Under the pieces are notes generated by a model. The model ran no database searches. It was not told the DNA's origin and worked only from the letters and a program-made list of their open reading frames with translations. From positions 70,057,501 to 70,121,500 of the forward strand of contig JAQMRL010000006.1 of NCBI GenBank assembly GCA_035578175.1: a DNA stretch of 64,000 nt, written 5' to 3'. Shown here piece by piece: positions 43,076 to 54,693 of the stretch. The DNA is from Catonia carolina (lineage: Eukaryota; Arthropoda; Insecta; Hemiptera; Achilidae). Both the position numbers and the translations under genes were made by a program. Numbering within the stretch: position 1 is the stretch's first letter; each line of letters opens with the position of its first letter.

Positions 43076-43637
43076 GTGTATAATAAAATTAGTCACTAAT
43101 GCGTGATAATACACGGAATAATAAGTTATTCGTGGTTTAAATCAATTCGTGTGTGAATAATTCCTTCAATATTATTATTATTATTAGTGTTATCAGTTGA
43201 TGATGATGATGATGATTTAGTGTTATTAACATAATGAAAGGGAACTGTGAAGCAAGCGGATCGTCACTTGTGAATAATTCATAAATGAATTGAAATTTGC
43301 ATGCGACCGCTAACGCAAATCCTTCGTATCTCGCTATTGCGCTCAATGTACGTCGAAGTAGGTGATGAAGAAGAAGAAGTAGGAGGAGGAGGAGGTGGAC
43401 GTGGAGGTGAAGGAGGAGGAGGAGGAGAAGGAGAAGAAGAAGATAATGATGAAGTAGAAGAAGAAGAAGAAGCGAAAAGGTGATGGAAGTTAAAGTTGTA
43501 TCCAGTGTGGAGTTTCAATCTTTTCACTTAATATCTAAAGTACATAAGAGGATTTGTATCATAAAGTATGCACATTGTATATATCTTATAAGGTTTGTTC
43601 AGTTATTCAAATAACTATCTTTCTATTCCGATTAACC
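43076..43637. other. Low-complexity region
   Basis: It contains (ATT)n near 43168-43186, (GAT)n near 43199-43216, and the purine tract listed next. Frames on either strand here (poly-Glu/Gly or poly-Ser/Pro) are repeat artefacts. Confidence 0.6.
43365..43480 (+). repeat. Purine-rich GAA/GGA tract
   Basis: About 115 bp consist almost only of A and G on this strand, as GAAGAAGAAG and GGAGGAGGAGG blocks. The blocks are arranged roughly as mirrors around a GGAGGTGAAGG centre. Such tracts can form triplex DNA. Confidence 0.85.
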
Positions 43638-43746
43638 AGCAGTTGGTAATTGTAGTAAACTTCACCGGAGTTCATTTAAGGGGAGACTGTACTTTTTATC
43701 CCGCCAGTGTTAAATTTGCTATTTTTACTTTCTCTTGCCTATATGA

Positions 43747-43805
<59 letters not shown>

Positions 43806-44423
43806 GCAAGGAAAGTATTGTTTTCATGTCGATTTTAAGAAATCCACTCTTCACCAGTTCTACACGTTTTCAGACCCCCTGAACCCACACAAACATGATT
43901 TTAGCGATTAGTCTGTATGTGTGTGTGAGTGTGTTTATGTAAAAAAATATCTCAACAACGGAACATCGTACAAACTTGAAACTTAAGTTACATACCACTA
44001 CCGAAACTTTTTCACTACTTAACATTTTCATCAAATCGGTCAACCGGAAGTAGTAGTTTATTCGTGTAATTTTTCACTTTTTTGCGATTTTCTCAAAAAC
44101 TGGCCCTACGATTTTTTTAAAATCGCCTGGTTTACTCAATTTTTTATTCTCTACAAGATAGGGTAGGCGCCATGTGTACTGAAATTCTTGGTGAGGCTGT
44201 TTTAACGTAAAATATTTGTTTTTTTAAGATTGCGGCTTTAATATGCATCTTAGCAAAAAAAATGTATATAATAAAAGTTGTAGAAAATGTAAAATACTAT
44301 AACTTTTATTTCAAACATTTTTTTTGTATAACGCTTAGTTTAGCGGTAATTAGCGATTTTCTGTTTTGTCTTGATAAACCAGCAGTTATAAATTGTAGTA
44401 AACTTCACTAAAGTTCATTTAAT
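43638..44423 (+). repeat. Direct 45-bp repeat L flanking a HEL-A
   Basis: AACCAGCAGTTGGTAATTGT and the following 25 bp at 43638-43682 recur at about 44378-44423. The next segment (ACTTTTTATCCCGCCAGTGT) recurs at 51888-51910 without HEL-A. The downstream copy replaces the missing 3' end of the HEL-A. Confidence 0.7.
43727..44368 (+). mobile_element. HEL-A, 3' truncated, with AT expansion
   Basis: It starts ACTTTCTCTTGCC and stops abruptly after GCGATTTTCTGTTTTG. The 5' palindrome TATATGAATATATA has expanded to a (TA)n run of about 55 bp at 43751-43805, while the GT tract is short. Confidence 0.85.
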
Positions 44424-44611
44424 AAATTTTTTTATTGTTTCATTCAAAAGTTTTTTCATTGAAAGGCCAGTGTGCGTATCTTCGCGGTGTAATGATTTAC
44501 GTTGATTTTATTGATTGATTTAGGTGATTAATCAATCAACTAAAGTGATTAAACCTAAACCTATTAATTTGAACCCAACCGTAAATTACACTGTTAACAA
44601 CTATCTAATAT

Positions 44612-45650
44612 ATGCTTTTCACGGTTGATGAGCTGTGCTTTCTGTTCCACACGTTTAGACCAATCAGAATGTTTGCCAGCGTTGTCAGATTGTACCTGAT
44701 AAACATTACGCGCGCATGCGTATAAGAGCCGCATTAGTTCACTCTTGTCTTGCATCTTGTACTGAATCATCTTCTTCTTCTTTTAGTGCGCTATCCGTTT
44801 CGGATGTTGGCGACCAGCATGGCCATTCTCACTTTGCTGACAGCAATACGGAAAAGTTCAGCAGATGTCTTTCCGGTCCATTCCCTGAGGTTGTGTAGCC
44901 AGGATATTCTTCTTCTTCCTGGTCCTCTCCTTCCATCTATCCTCCCTTGCACAATGAGCTGTATCAAAGAGTATCTGGACTCATTCCGCATGACGTGTCC
45001 CAAATACTGAAGTTTACGGATCTTGATGGTGTTCAATATTTCTCTGGATTTCTTCATCCGTCCCAGAGCTTCTTCATTTGTTACATGCTCTGTCCATGAT
45101 ATTTTAAGCATTCTCCGGTACAACCACAATTCAAAGGCTTCTATACGTTTAATCATACTCTTGTTCAATGTCCATGACTCTGCTCCATACAGCAAAATAG
45201 AGAAGATGTAGCACCTCAAAAGTCTGATTTTCGTTTCAATGGTAAGATCATGGCTCCTGAAAACTCTGTTCATTTTATTGAAAGCAGCTGTTGCCCTTGC
45301 TATGCGATATTTAATCTCCAGTGCCATATCCCAATTTTCATTTATCATTGTTCCCAGGTACATTGTGTACTGAATCATAATCATATTATAATCATCGTAA
45401 TCATAATCATAATCATCGATTATAGAGCGCGTTAACATGCAATACTTAATAATATAATCAGCTGATTGTATGTTTATAGATTATAAATTGTTATTGAAAG
45501 ACAAAAAAATGGCTGACGAAATATTTAACAGAGCTACAAGAGCAAGTATTGGCAACGTTGCTGGCAAGTGATTGGCTAGCTATAAAGTGGGTGGGAGGGG
45601 GCAATGCGTACGTTCATAGCTCATCAGCCTTGAAAAATAGTACAGGTCAT
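44612..45650 (+). repeat. Repeat H, copy 2, carrying a LINE
   Basis: It aligns with 2970-3480. An imperfect (ATC/ATA)n run at about 45376-45420 follows the LINE. The shared right part includes ATGGCTGACGAAATATTTAA and GCTGGCAAGTGATTGGCTAG. Confidence 0.75.
44771..45366 (-). mobile_element. RTE-like LINE 3' end, 5' truncated
   Basis: It is bounded by the 12-bp duplication GTACTGAATCAT (44759-44770, 45367-45378). The minus-strand frame reads YLGTMINENWDMALEIKYRI, then LLYGAESWTL, LYRRMLKISW, YLGHVMRNE and GRRGPGRRRISWL, ending ANIRNG. This is the C-terminal part of a non-LTR reverse transcriptase protein, past the catalytic motifs. The frame is open throughout. The 3' tail is (AAG)n, and the family is shared with 62994-63573. 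Confidence 0.85.
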
Positions 45651-45857
45651 TTGTTCTAGCTAGAAGCTTTCCCTCCAACGCTGTGTGCCGCTGAGCTGTT
45701 CTTTTTAGTGGTGGGGGAAGCACCTCGTAGTTGTAACGTAGTATACGGTTAGAAAGAGAGGGAATGATCATTAAGTGAGAAGGAGACAACACTTGCCCCT
45801 TTGAAACTATCCCTACTCTACCTACTCGCCCTCCCCTTACAAGCTTCTTCCTAAAAC

Positions 45858-45990
45858 AAACGCACTATATAGTATTCAAATTCCTATAAAAGTAAACTAC
45901 CTTTATGTGGATTTGAACCAAAGTACTTTCATCTCCAAAAATCAGCTGTTGAACAACAGACACGCGGCGAAGACTTTACCACTGGACGTT
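45858..45990 (-). mobile_element. SINE-B 5' part, diverged
   Basis: It matches the tRNA-like region and the start of the body. The palindrome is disrupted (CAGCTGTTGAACAACAGAC). The B box remains as GGATTTGAACC on plus. Confidence 0.65.
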
Positions 45991-45994
45991 ATAT

Positions 45995-46300
45995 TATTAC
46001 GGTTTTGGGTCACTTCCGCTCAAAACCCTAAAAGTTTTGTATCTACTACTCCTTTAGAGAATCAAATGACAGTATTTTTGCTTCAAAATTCCGACTTCGA
46101 TTCTTGACGATTTTGGGCCATTTCCGGTCTGAACCGGAACTTCAAACTTAATCCAGGCCTACTAACGTTTTATGTAGATTACGAACCCGAAAACCTTTTG
46201 TAGTTTCCGACATCTGGGTGTGACGAACGGACGATCAAAATAAAATTATATCATAATTTTTGAAATTTTCACCAATGAAAGCGATAAAGAAAGTGTAACA
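45995..46300 (+). repeat. Repeat M, copy 2
   Basis: It aligns with the two halves flanking the HEL-A at 18829-19790. The empty junction is GACAGTATTTTTGCTTC near 46068-46083. The class is unknown. Confidence 0.65.
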
Positions 46301-46736
46301 ACTCTTAACGTATACGAATAGAAATGATAAAACTGCCACACAGTACATTTATTACAGTCGGTAATAAAATGATAGCCAACAGTGGTAATAAATTGTTAAC
46401 GGTGTCATCATTGGACAAATGAGAAATACTAAATTACAAAATGCAGTAATAAAACAACAGCGTCTTGATTCATACGAACGTATTATTCATAGTCGTTTTT
46501 ACAAGTTAATAAAAACACATATTTTCTAGATTTTATTGGTTTTAATCAACAATAAAATGTATTTGTTAACAAGCTTGTATTTAACTCAAAACAAATCCAT
46601 AAAATCAGTGGGTGGCAAACGTTACTAAATTTTTTAGGGAATTTTCGAACGTAGGACTAAGTTTTACTTCCCATTGATGGATAATTATTCTTTTGCCTGA
46701 TATGAACCAAAAACACATTTTTTCACCTTTTGGTCT
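46301..46736. other. No recognised feature
   Basis: AT-rich sequence. A short CACATTTTTTCACCTTTTGG stretch near its end may be a worn HEL-A trace. Confidence 0.4.
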
Positions 46737-47148
46737 GTGTGTTTAGGCTGTTTTTGGTTAGGTCATCAGCCGAAAAAGGAACCTCTAGAGGCTTTAATAA
46801 GTAAAATGACGACGAGTGAGGTGGTTTAAATTTTCCTTCCTCACCTAGTTGAAAATATGCTTTTAGCATGCCTTCTAAAAAGCCAAAAAGCTAAATGGTC
46901 TTCTAAAAAGCTTGTGCTTTCCACCCTGAAAATCATATCTTCACTTCATTTGCCACAGCATCGGGCTGTATAATGAAATTCATTTTCTGAGAGGAGATAA
47001 ACTGTGACTATTGTCATTTACACCTCTACCTCTTCTGTTGTTAAATATTTCAGTTATATAATTGGCGGATATGTGATAAGAAACAGAACTATTTTTTTTA
47101 GCCGTGGATTTAAGAGATTGAGTGCAAATAATTTAACACTTCACCTGC
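46737..47148 (-). mobile_element. SINE-C, old
   Basis: It is near full length, with a local AAAAAGC-rich duplication around 46886-46906. The 5' end is CACCTGCCTGTTGTGTG. Confidence 0.75.
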
Positions 47149-47159
47149 CTGTTGTGTGT

Positions 47160-47446
47160 GTTTAGGCTATTATTTAGGTGATCAGCAGAAAGCGTGTTTT
47201 GAACCTCTAGAGGTTTTACTAAGTAAAACTAGGAGTGAAGTGGTTTACACTCGCCTTCCTCACTTAGTTGAAACGTATGCTTATCAGCTTGCTAGGCCCT
47301 TCAAAAAGTACACATTTTCTACCATGCAAATTATACCTTCACTTCATTCACTTCAAGGTCTGGCTGTACAATAAAATTCATTACCTGTAGAGGTGATAAT
47401 TCTGAATAGTGTCTTGTGTACCTTTATCTCTTCTGTTAAAAAAGGA
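47160..47446 (-). mobile_element. SINE-C, 3' part, old
   Basis: It starts TTTAGGCTATTATTTAGGTG and continues to TTATCTCTTCTGTTA, where a HEL-A fragment begins. Confidence 0.7.
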
Positions 47447-47448
47447 CC

Positions 47449-48150
47449 CGATATGAAAATTTTCAACAGAATCGGTCAACTTGAAGTAATAGTTTATTCG
47501 TACAATTTTTCATAAATTTAGAGTTTTGTGAAAACGGTTTCTACGATATTGTTTTAAGTCGCTTCATTTACTACTTAATTTTTTTGTGCTCTACAACAAT
47601 GGGCAAGTGGTATGTGTGCGGAAATTTTGGGGGGCTGTGCATTCGTTTAGAAAATCTATTTATTTTTTAGATGGTAGCCTTAATTTGAATTTTGAGGCAA
47701 TAACGTATTTAATCAAAGTTTTATAAAATTAATAAACGTACTTTGATTTAAAATATTTTTTCTGAGCGCTTAAGTTAGGGTCAGTTAATGACTTACCGTA
47801 TTTTCTTGTTGAAATCGGTAAAAAATGGGATTTTTTATCATTAACCCCTTAGTAGACGTTTGCATTTTGCGATAAAAATATATATTTAATTAAAATTACC
47901 GGAAATAAAAAAACCTACGATTTTTATTTCAAGGATTTATTTTTCTACGGATCTTATCGTCAATTTGTGATTTCCTTATTTTTAATTCCTACAGTGATCG
48001 ATTTTCATTTTGCGCCATTAACTCGTGATTAAAATTAAGTAATGTTTCTTTGTAGGCCTACTTTGTTTATTAATAATTAAACGTAGATAATATTAGTCAG
48101 CATTTACATTGATAAAAGAAAGTCGTGTGTTTTACATTACATTTTTTTTC
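47449..48150 (+). mobile_element. HEL-A, old, 5' truncated
   Basis: It begins inside the conserved GGACCCGATATGAAAATTTT block and extends to the eroded end AAAGTCGTGTGTTTTACA. The two-module structure is still readable despite heavy divergence. Confidence 0.7.
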
Positions 48151-49049
48151 ATGTATCGTTTTTGAGGTTGGAGATTCGGTGTCGACACATCCCTAACAGA
48201 AACCATTACAATAAACAAATCGAATTTTTAAATGAAAAATTCTCTAAGAAAATGTAAATGGGAAGAGATAACAAAAAAATAAAGAAAACTCATGGAAAAC
48301 TACTTTGGTAAATACATTAGAGATGTTTTTAGGAATTTAGTTAAGAAAAAAAAATCATTACAGAGAAAAGATTTGAGATAAAACGGGTGTGGTAAGAGCG
48401 TAAGTTGGCCTTTAAAAAGCAGTTAAAAGTCATTTTATGAAAATCAGGTCGTAAAAAATTATTACTTTTTGCGGCAATAACTTTTTATGCGTTTATTATA
48501 TGTTCTCTGTTCTGTATTAGTACAGGTAATTCAAAAACATACGATCCCGGGGTACATAAAAATAAATAATGAAATCCGTTTTTAATACGACACTGACATG
48601 AACCCCATAAAGGATTTCATTTGTTTTATAGGAACAACATTTTTATTGTTATTCGTTATTACTGTATTTTGTTTCATTATTACTTAATCACTGCTTCTGT
48701 ACGGTTCACATCTTTATTTCCGGCATTAATCAGGTCAGAAATGCAGAGTGATGTTTTTAGTCCTTCTACCTAATTTTGTTAATGTCTGGTAATTTAAAAG
48801 AAAACGGAAATTTTGTTTTGTGACACGAAGTTGGTAGTTCTACTCAACCGGTATAGATACGACAGTGTGAGTTGATTCTCCTTGAGTTGTGTGAAATTGT
48901 ATGCCGTTTCCGGTCGTGTTACGATCAGATTGTCTTTTACCCTAAAACAACGGGGTTTCATTCTTGAACTATGTTTTGCTACCAAATCGTATGCAAGTGT
49001 GAAAGAATCATTTTAAATTAAATTTGTTGGTGTTTGTCCACCAGAATAA
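48151..49049. other. No recognised feature
   Basis: AT-rich sequence without a supported frame or repeat match. Confidence 0.5.
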
Positions 49050-49240
49050 ATGTCTTACATTACTCTCGGAGGAAATAACTGTGACTAGTGTCTTTTACAC
49101 TTCTACCTCTTCTGCTCTTAAATACTTAAATCATGTATTTGGCTGATCATGTTATAAGAGAGAGAATTATTTTTGTAGCCTTATAACTAACATATCGAGT
49201 CTAAATAATTTAACACTCCACCTGCCTATAATGGGTAGAC
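49050..49240 (-). mobile_element. SINE-C 5' half
   Basis: It runs from TCTTACATTACTCTCGGAGG to ACCTGCCTATAATGGGTAG. It shares AGAGAGA variants with the copy at 36084. Confidence 0.7.
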
Positions 49241-49283
49241 TTTTCCTTATCTTAAGTGATTCTAAATAATAGGTAAGAATTTT

Positions 49284-49753
49284 TTTATGTAGATTTTCTG
49301 AAATCGCGTTTTCACTGGAAATACGTTTCAGGTTCCCTGAACCCAACGTAAAACATGCATTTCCTGATTAGGCTGTGTGTGTGCGTGTGTGCGCTTGTTA
49401 AAACAAATATCTCCAAAACTGTATATTGTGTGAAGTCGAAACCTGGAACAAATGTAGGTTCCATTAGGGGACCTGACACGAACATTCTCATCAATATCGG
49501 TTGACCGGAAGTAGTAGTTTATTCGTGCAATGTTTCACTCAAAAATAGTTTCTAGGATTTTCTTTTAAATGGCCTCATTTAGGGCTACATTTTTCTCGTA
49601 CAATCGAATAGAGAGGTTGATTTTCTTTTAGCTTCATTAAGTCATGATTAAAATGAGATGTTTTTCATTTTACATTGTGTACTCGTGATTAAATATAAGT
49701 TATATTATTTATTATTTACATTGGAAGAGTAAGTCGTGTTTCACACCAGATTT
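49284..49753 (+). mobile_element. HEL-A with large internal deletion, old
   Basis: Both ends are traceable (ATGTAGATTTTCTGAAATCG, TTTCACACCAGA). Most of the module region is deleted near 49590-49620. The GT tract is short (49374-49393). Confidence 0.7.
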
Positions 49754-49828
49754 TTCATTCAGGCACTATCCAAGATAACTAATATTTGCGACACACGGTA
49801 GGATTTGTTAATCTATAGGAAAATATCT

Positions 49829-50221
49829 GCCCATAAAAGACAGGTGGAGAATCAAATTATTTGCACTGAATCTGTTCGTTGCAGGGCTAAAATAAATAGT
49901 TCTATTTCTTATCACATGGTCACCCAATTAAATGATTGAATCGTTTAAGAACAGAAGAGTTAGAGGTGTAAAAGACACTAATCAGTATTATCTCCCGGAA
50001 AGTAATGCATTTCATTAAGCAGCCAGACCCTGTGGTGAATGAAGTGAAGGTGTCATTTGCAGAGTGTAAAATATATGCTTTTCAGAGGGCCTGGCATGCT
50101 GATAAGTGTACTTTTCCACTCAGTGAGGAAGGCAACGGTAAACCACCTCACTCCTCGATTTACTTAGTAAAACCTCTAAAGGGTTCAAACCAGCTTTTCG
50201 GCTGATGACCAATAACAACAA
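49829..50221 (+). mobile_element. SINE-C, full length
   Basis: It runs from TCTGCCCATAAAAGACAGGT to GGCTGATGACCAATAACAAC. No clear duplication flanks it. Confidence 0.8.
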
Positions 50222-50361
50222 CCGATTAGGTTTTTTTCTGGAAATCGTTAAATATGTAGTATTACATACATTTGAACACGGTTAGTCAGTTATTGTTCAT
50301 TGGAAGATTAATTGTTCGGTGTTAATACAGACAATGTGTTTCTGTTCTGTATTGTATTATT

Positions 50362-51293
50362 ACTTTCTCTTGTTTATATGAATATATAGGAAGGAAAGTA
50401 TTGTTTTCATGTCGATTTTTCGAAATCGAGTTTTCACCGGATCTATACGTTTTCAGACCCCCTGAACCCAAAAAACATGTTTTTAGCGATTGGTCTGTGT
50501 GTGTGTGTGTGTGTATACAAAATTTCTCAAGAACGGAACATCGTACGAACTTGAAACTTGAAACTTAAGTTACATACCACTACCGAACCCGACACGAATA
50601 TTTTCATCAAAATCGGTCAACCGGAAGAAGTAGTTTATTCGTGTAATTTTTCACTTTTTTGTGATTTTCTCAAAAACTGGTCCTACGATTTTTTTTAAAA
50701 TCGCCTCATTTACTCAGTTTTTTATTCTCTACAAGATGGGTTAGGCGTCATGTTTGCTGAAATTCTGGGTGAGGCTGTTTTCACGTAAAAACATAGTTTT
50801 TTTAAGATTCCGGCTTTAATATGCAATTTAGAGCAAAAATTTATATAATAAAAAATGTAGAGAATTTAAAATCCCACAACTTTTATTTCAAACATTTTTT
50901 TGTATAACGCTTAGTTTAGCGGTAATTAGCGATTTTCTGTTTTTTTCTCACGAAAACGTGTGAAAAATCTAATTTTGTTAAGATTTCGGCCTTAGAATGC
51001 ATTTTACGACAAATGTGTATATAATTAAATTTATAGAAAATTAAAAGATCTACAACTTTTATTGAGAGCATTTTTCTCCACGGTGCCTAGTTTAGTGAGA
51101 AAGAGTGATTTTCCGTATTTTTAAGTCAAACTGAGGTCGATTTTCATTTTGGGTCTTTCACTCATGATTAAAATTAGGTTATGTTTATTGAGGTTAGTTT
51201 TTTGTTTATTTCTAATGTTTTATTACTAATATTAGGTTTATTGTTAATTATTTATATTGGCAAGAGAAAGTTGTGTGAGTGTTTCACACCAGA
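50362..51293 (+). mobile_element. HEL-A, full length
   Basis: Ends ACTTTCTCTTG and CACACCAGA are intact, with a GT tract at about 50496-50513. The left flank ends in ATTATT without a long T-run, so the T-run after CACACCAGA belongs to the element end or to a minimal TT target. Confidence 0.9.
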
Positions 51294-51300
51294 TTTTTTA

Positions 51301-51358
51301 TTTAGTAAAACCTCTAGACGTTCAAACCAGCCTTTCGGCTGTTGACCTAAACAACAAT
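51301..51358 (+). mobile_element. SINE-C 3' scrap
   Basis: TTTAGTAAAACCTCTAGACG through GACCTAAACAACAATAAC matches the last 60 bp of SINE-C, directly after HEL-A. Confidence 0.7.
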
Positions 51359-52269
51359 AACTCTACCTCTGAACTACAAAGCTGTTCTTATAAAATTTAG
51401 TCTAGGAAATATATTTACAAAAATTCATAAAATTCTTTTGGCGATCTATCGAAATAATTATTGTCATTGACGGAATGTTTTACTTGAAAATTATTTTCAG
51501 TGTTGATTCTATTTATATAAGTTAGGTGTAATTAATACATGGAAATTTTTTATTAAAATTTCAACGGAGGTAATTTATTAGATTTTAGAATTTAGATTAA
51601 AATGAACGCCTTCGGGGAATCGTAAATAACTATTTAAAGTTTAGATTGCTTTTCGCACTACTTTTCATTTAATTTTCGTTTTAATTTAATAACAGGTCTA
51701 TTTGAATAAACTACGTAGGTATTTCGTTTTATATATCATATTTTGTACCATGAAAAAGTATGGAGTTAATGCAAACCGGTTTAATTTCTATCAAACCTTT
51801 GAAAGGTAATTGTATTTTCAACTTATACGATTTGAATTTTTATATGTTCATTGAAAAATGTTGATAATGTTTTTAATGGGTGACTGTACTTTGTATCCCA
51901 CCAATGTTAAATTTTCTAATTTTTGGTACATTTTTCATTGTATTGATAAAAGATAGGAAAATTAAACTTTTTGCTTATAGTTTTCGAGTTTCTCTGACTA
52001 CTTATATAATTATTTTTTTCAGTTTAATGTGGTGGACCATAATATTTTTATGAATAACATTATTTGTAATCTGTTTTTTTAAAAATAAACTATACGAAAT
52101 CTTTTGAATTTACAAATCACAAGTTGAGGCTTCATTACCCTGAGTACCTCTCATTATATCAATTATTCATTTGTTAAAAGAGAAAATTACTATGTGCAAA
52201 GATATTTACATTTTACAATATGGAATGCTTTTCACTATAATTTTTGTACATTTAAACTCTTTTAGACAA
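51359..52269. other. Mostly unrecognised; contains a piece of repeat L
   Basis: The segment 51877-51925 (GTGACTGTACTTTGTATCCC) matches the left flank of the HEL-A at 43727 and represents an unoccupied site. Nothing else is supported. Confidence 0.5.
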
Positions 52270-52669
52270 CTCCAAAAACATGGTAACGTTTCAAGCGCCT
52301 AACTCCTTCTGCATTGTTTAGAAGATTTATGGCTAATTCGTTTTCGTGACTTTCAAGTCTTGTCTAATATTTTCTATTAAAACGCCTGATTTCGTCTATT
52401 ACATCAGGAAGGTTGCAATAATAATGTATTTCTGCACTCCTTGCAAACCATAGTGCCCTTGTTATAGCCCGAATAACCTTATTCTAGAACCTTTGAATTA
52501 CCTCTATGTTACTTTTGCTGGTAGTTCCCCAAATTTGAACGCCGTACAACCAATTTGGTTTAAGTAATATTTTGTAAAGCAGCAATATATTCTCAAGAGA
52601 GAGTGAAGAGTTCCCACCAATCACCATAAAATTTAAAGAAATTAAAAGAATAGCATAACATTTTTGCAT
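52270..52669 (-). pseudogene. LINE (jockey-like) C-terminal remnant
   Basis: The minus-strand frame reads LLYKILLKPNWLYGVQIWGT, SKSNIEVIQRF, stop, NKVIRAITRALWFARSAEIH, stop, then LAINLLNNAEGVRRLKR. This order is typical of the region after the reverse transcriptase domain in jockey-type elements. Two stops and the lack of catalytic motifs mark it as dead. It differs from the LINE at 21203. Confidence 0.65.
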
Positions 52670-52881
52670 TTATTTAATTTTTTTGCGTTGTAACTAAATT
52701 TTGACTTCCTGAGGAAGTTATAAAAATATGGGTTTATGTGGATGTACAAGATGAATAACCGTTAGAAATTTAAGGCAGGTACGTTAAATGGTTTTTTTTC
52801 AGAAAAATGTACCTATGTATTAAAAATTTTAATTTACTGGAAAATACAAAAATGCACAAATCAAAAACAAAGTCCATAATT

Positions 52882-53035
52882 GGCCGCCTCCTTGGCTTGT
52901 AGTGACCAGCGCGGAAGGTCCCGGGTTCGATTCCTGGCAAGGTCCTAATAATAGTTAACACGTTAACATCCACCGTTAAAGTGCCCAAACCCACAGAAGT
53001 CGCTAATGACCAAGCTGTTCTTTTGATATGACTAA
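52882..53035 (+). mobile_element. SINE-E, tRNA-like, copy 2
   Basis: It begins GGCCGCCTCCTTGGCTTGTA, with B box GGTTCGATTCC near 52924. The A box region is degraded (TTGGCTTGTAGTG). The body contains AGAAGTCGCTAA, as in copy 1. The anticodon region is deleted, so it is not a tRNA gene. Confidence 0.55.
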
Positions 53036-53049
53036 ATAAACTAAAAACA

Positions 53050-53446
53050 TGCCCAAAACGGGCAAATGGAGTGTTATTTTAATTGCACTCTATTTGTGTA
53101 GTCCAGGGCTAAAAAAAATAGTTCTGTTTCTTATCACATAGTCAGCCACTTATATGACTGGACTATTTAAGAACAGAAGAGGTAGAGGTGTAAAAGACAC
53201 TAGTCAGAGTTATCTTCTCTGAGAGTAATGAATTTCACTATGCAGCCAGACCCTGTGGTGAATGAAGTAAAAGTATCATTTGCAGAGTGGAAGATATGTG
53301 CTTTTCAGAGGGCCCGGCATGCTGATAAGCGGATTTCTCCACTCAGTGAGAAAGGCAATGGTAAACCACCTCACTTCTCGTTTTACTTAGTAAAACCTCT
53401 AGAGGTTCAAACCAGCCTTTCGGCTGTTGACCTAAACAACAACAAC
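53050..53446 (+). mobile_element. SINE-C, full length, with target duplication
   Basis: AAACTAAAAACA occurs at 53038-53049 and 53447-53458. The tail is (AAC)4. This is one of the better-preserved copies. Confidence 0.85.
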
Positions 53447-53458
53447 AACAAACTAAAA

Positions 53459-54242
53459 ACAGAAATGTACACAATCAAATTTCCCAACCGACACTTGGTC
53501 AAAACTAAAAAGCTGAACTAACAAAAAAAATTTTGATATCCCTATTCAAGTCTTTTCAGTCTTCGTATAGAGGCATTTGGTAAATCTGGTGTGTCTAGGT
53601 CAACGATGAGCTGGTTCGGAAAATTGTGTAATTTCTTTTTTAGCCGTGTGTGTGTTCGCAGGAACACATCGTTGAAGTACGGGACGCAAAGTCTGTGTGT
53701 AGTGTATCGTTCGTTACGTAAAAGGGAGCACTAGTTATCTGTCTTAACATTTTCAGCTGAAAGCATTGTTTTCATTAACAATGTTAGTTATGTTATTGCA
53801 ATTGTAATGTTCAATGGTTAGCGTTCATGTATAGAAAACGAAATTACCCACGTAAAATCCGTTTTTCGAGTCCTTACTGTAAAAAATTCTACCAAAACAT
53901 TTCAAATCATTTTCTCTATTCACAGGTAGTTTGTTATTTGCTTAGACTTAAACATATTATTTGTTATGGCATAAAATAATGTGTAAATATTTTTTTCTTT
54001 TGTTACAGGTAAGTTGAAAATGAAGTTATGTTAATAGGATTCAAATATATTGTATTTCACTCATTCGTAAGTTTTTTTTAAATATTATTATCATATAGTA
54101 AGCCTATTTAAACCTAAGTGGGATTTGGGTATAATTAATAACTTAAACAAGTTTCCTATCAATTTCGATTGAATTAAACTAGAGTATTTCTAATTAATTA
54201 ACTGTGAAATTTAAGGTTCAACTAAACTTGGGTACATGATAC
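53459..54242. other. No recognised feature
   Basis: AT-rich sequence without a supported gene or repeat match. Confidence 0.5.
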
Positions 54243-54545
54243 TCTGCCCATAATAGACAGGTGGAGTGTTAAATTATTTGCACTCGATTAAGGGCTACAA
54301 GTAATGGTTCTGTTTGTTATCATATAATAAATAAATAAATATGGTCTGCCAATTATATAACTGAAGCAATCAACAATAAAAGAGATTAGCCAGAGTTTTC
54401 TCCTCTAAGACTAATGAATTTTATTATACAGCCAGAGCCTGTAGTGAATGAAGTGAAGGTGTCATTTGCAGGATGAAAAATAGTTGCTTTTCAAAGGGCC
54501 TGGCATGCTGATAAGCATATTTTTCAATTCAGTGAGGAAGACAAT
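54243..54545 (+). mobile_element. SINE-C, 3' truncated
   Basis: It starts CTCTGCCCATAATAGACAGG and stops after AGTGAGGAAGACAAT. An (AATA)n insertion lies at about 54328-54341. Confidence 0.75.
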
Positions 54546-54693
54546 CGAAGGGCTTAGTGGATGAAGGTTCTATGGAACAAAAATATAGTTTTGAGAAAAA
54601 TACGATCAAAATTCTAAGGGTCCCATTATTTTGTGAATTTTCTGACTCTCATTTTGGCACTTACATTTTTTTGCCCCTTTATGGGAAATTTAT

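Noticed and set aside
43279..43527. Proline/serine-rich or acidic protein
   Set aside because: It comes from the GAA/GGA tract read on either strand.
44791..45438. Host gene encoding a 215-residue protein
   Set aside because: The wording is that of a LINE C-terminus, and it is bounded by target duplications and a simple tail. The first 25 residues are flank and microsatellite.
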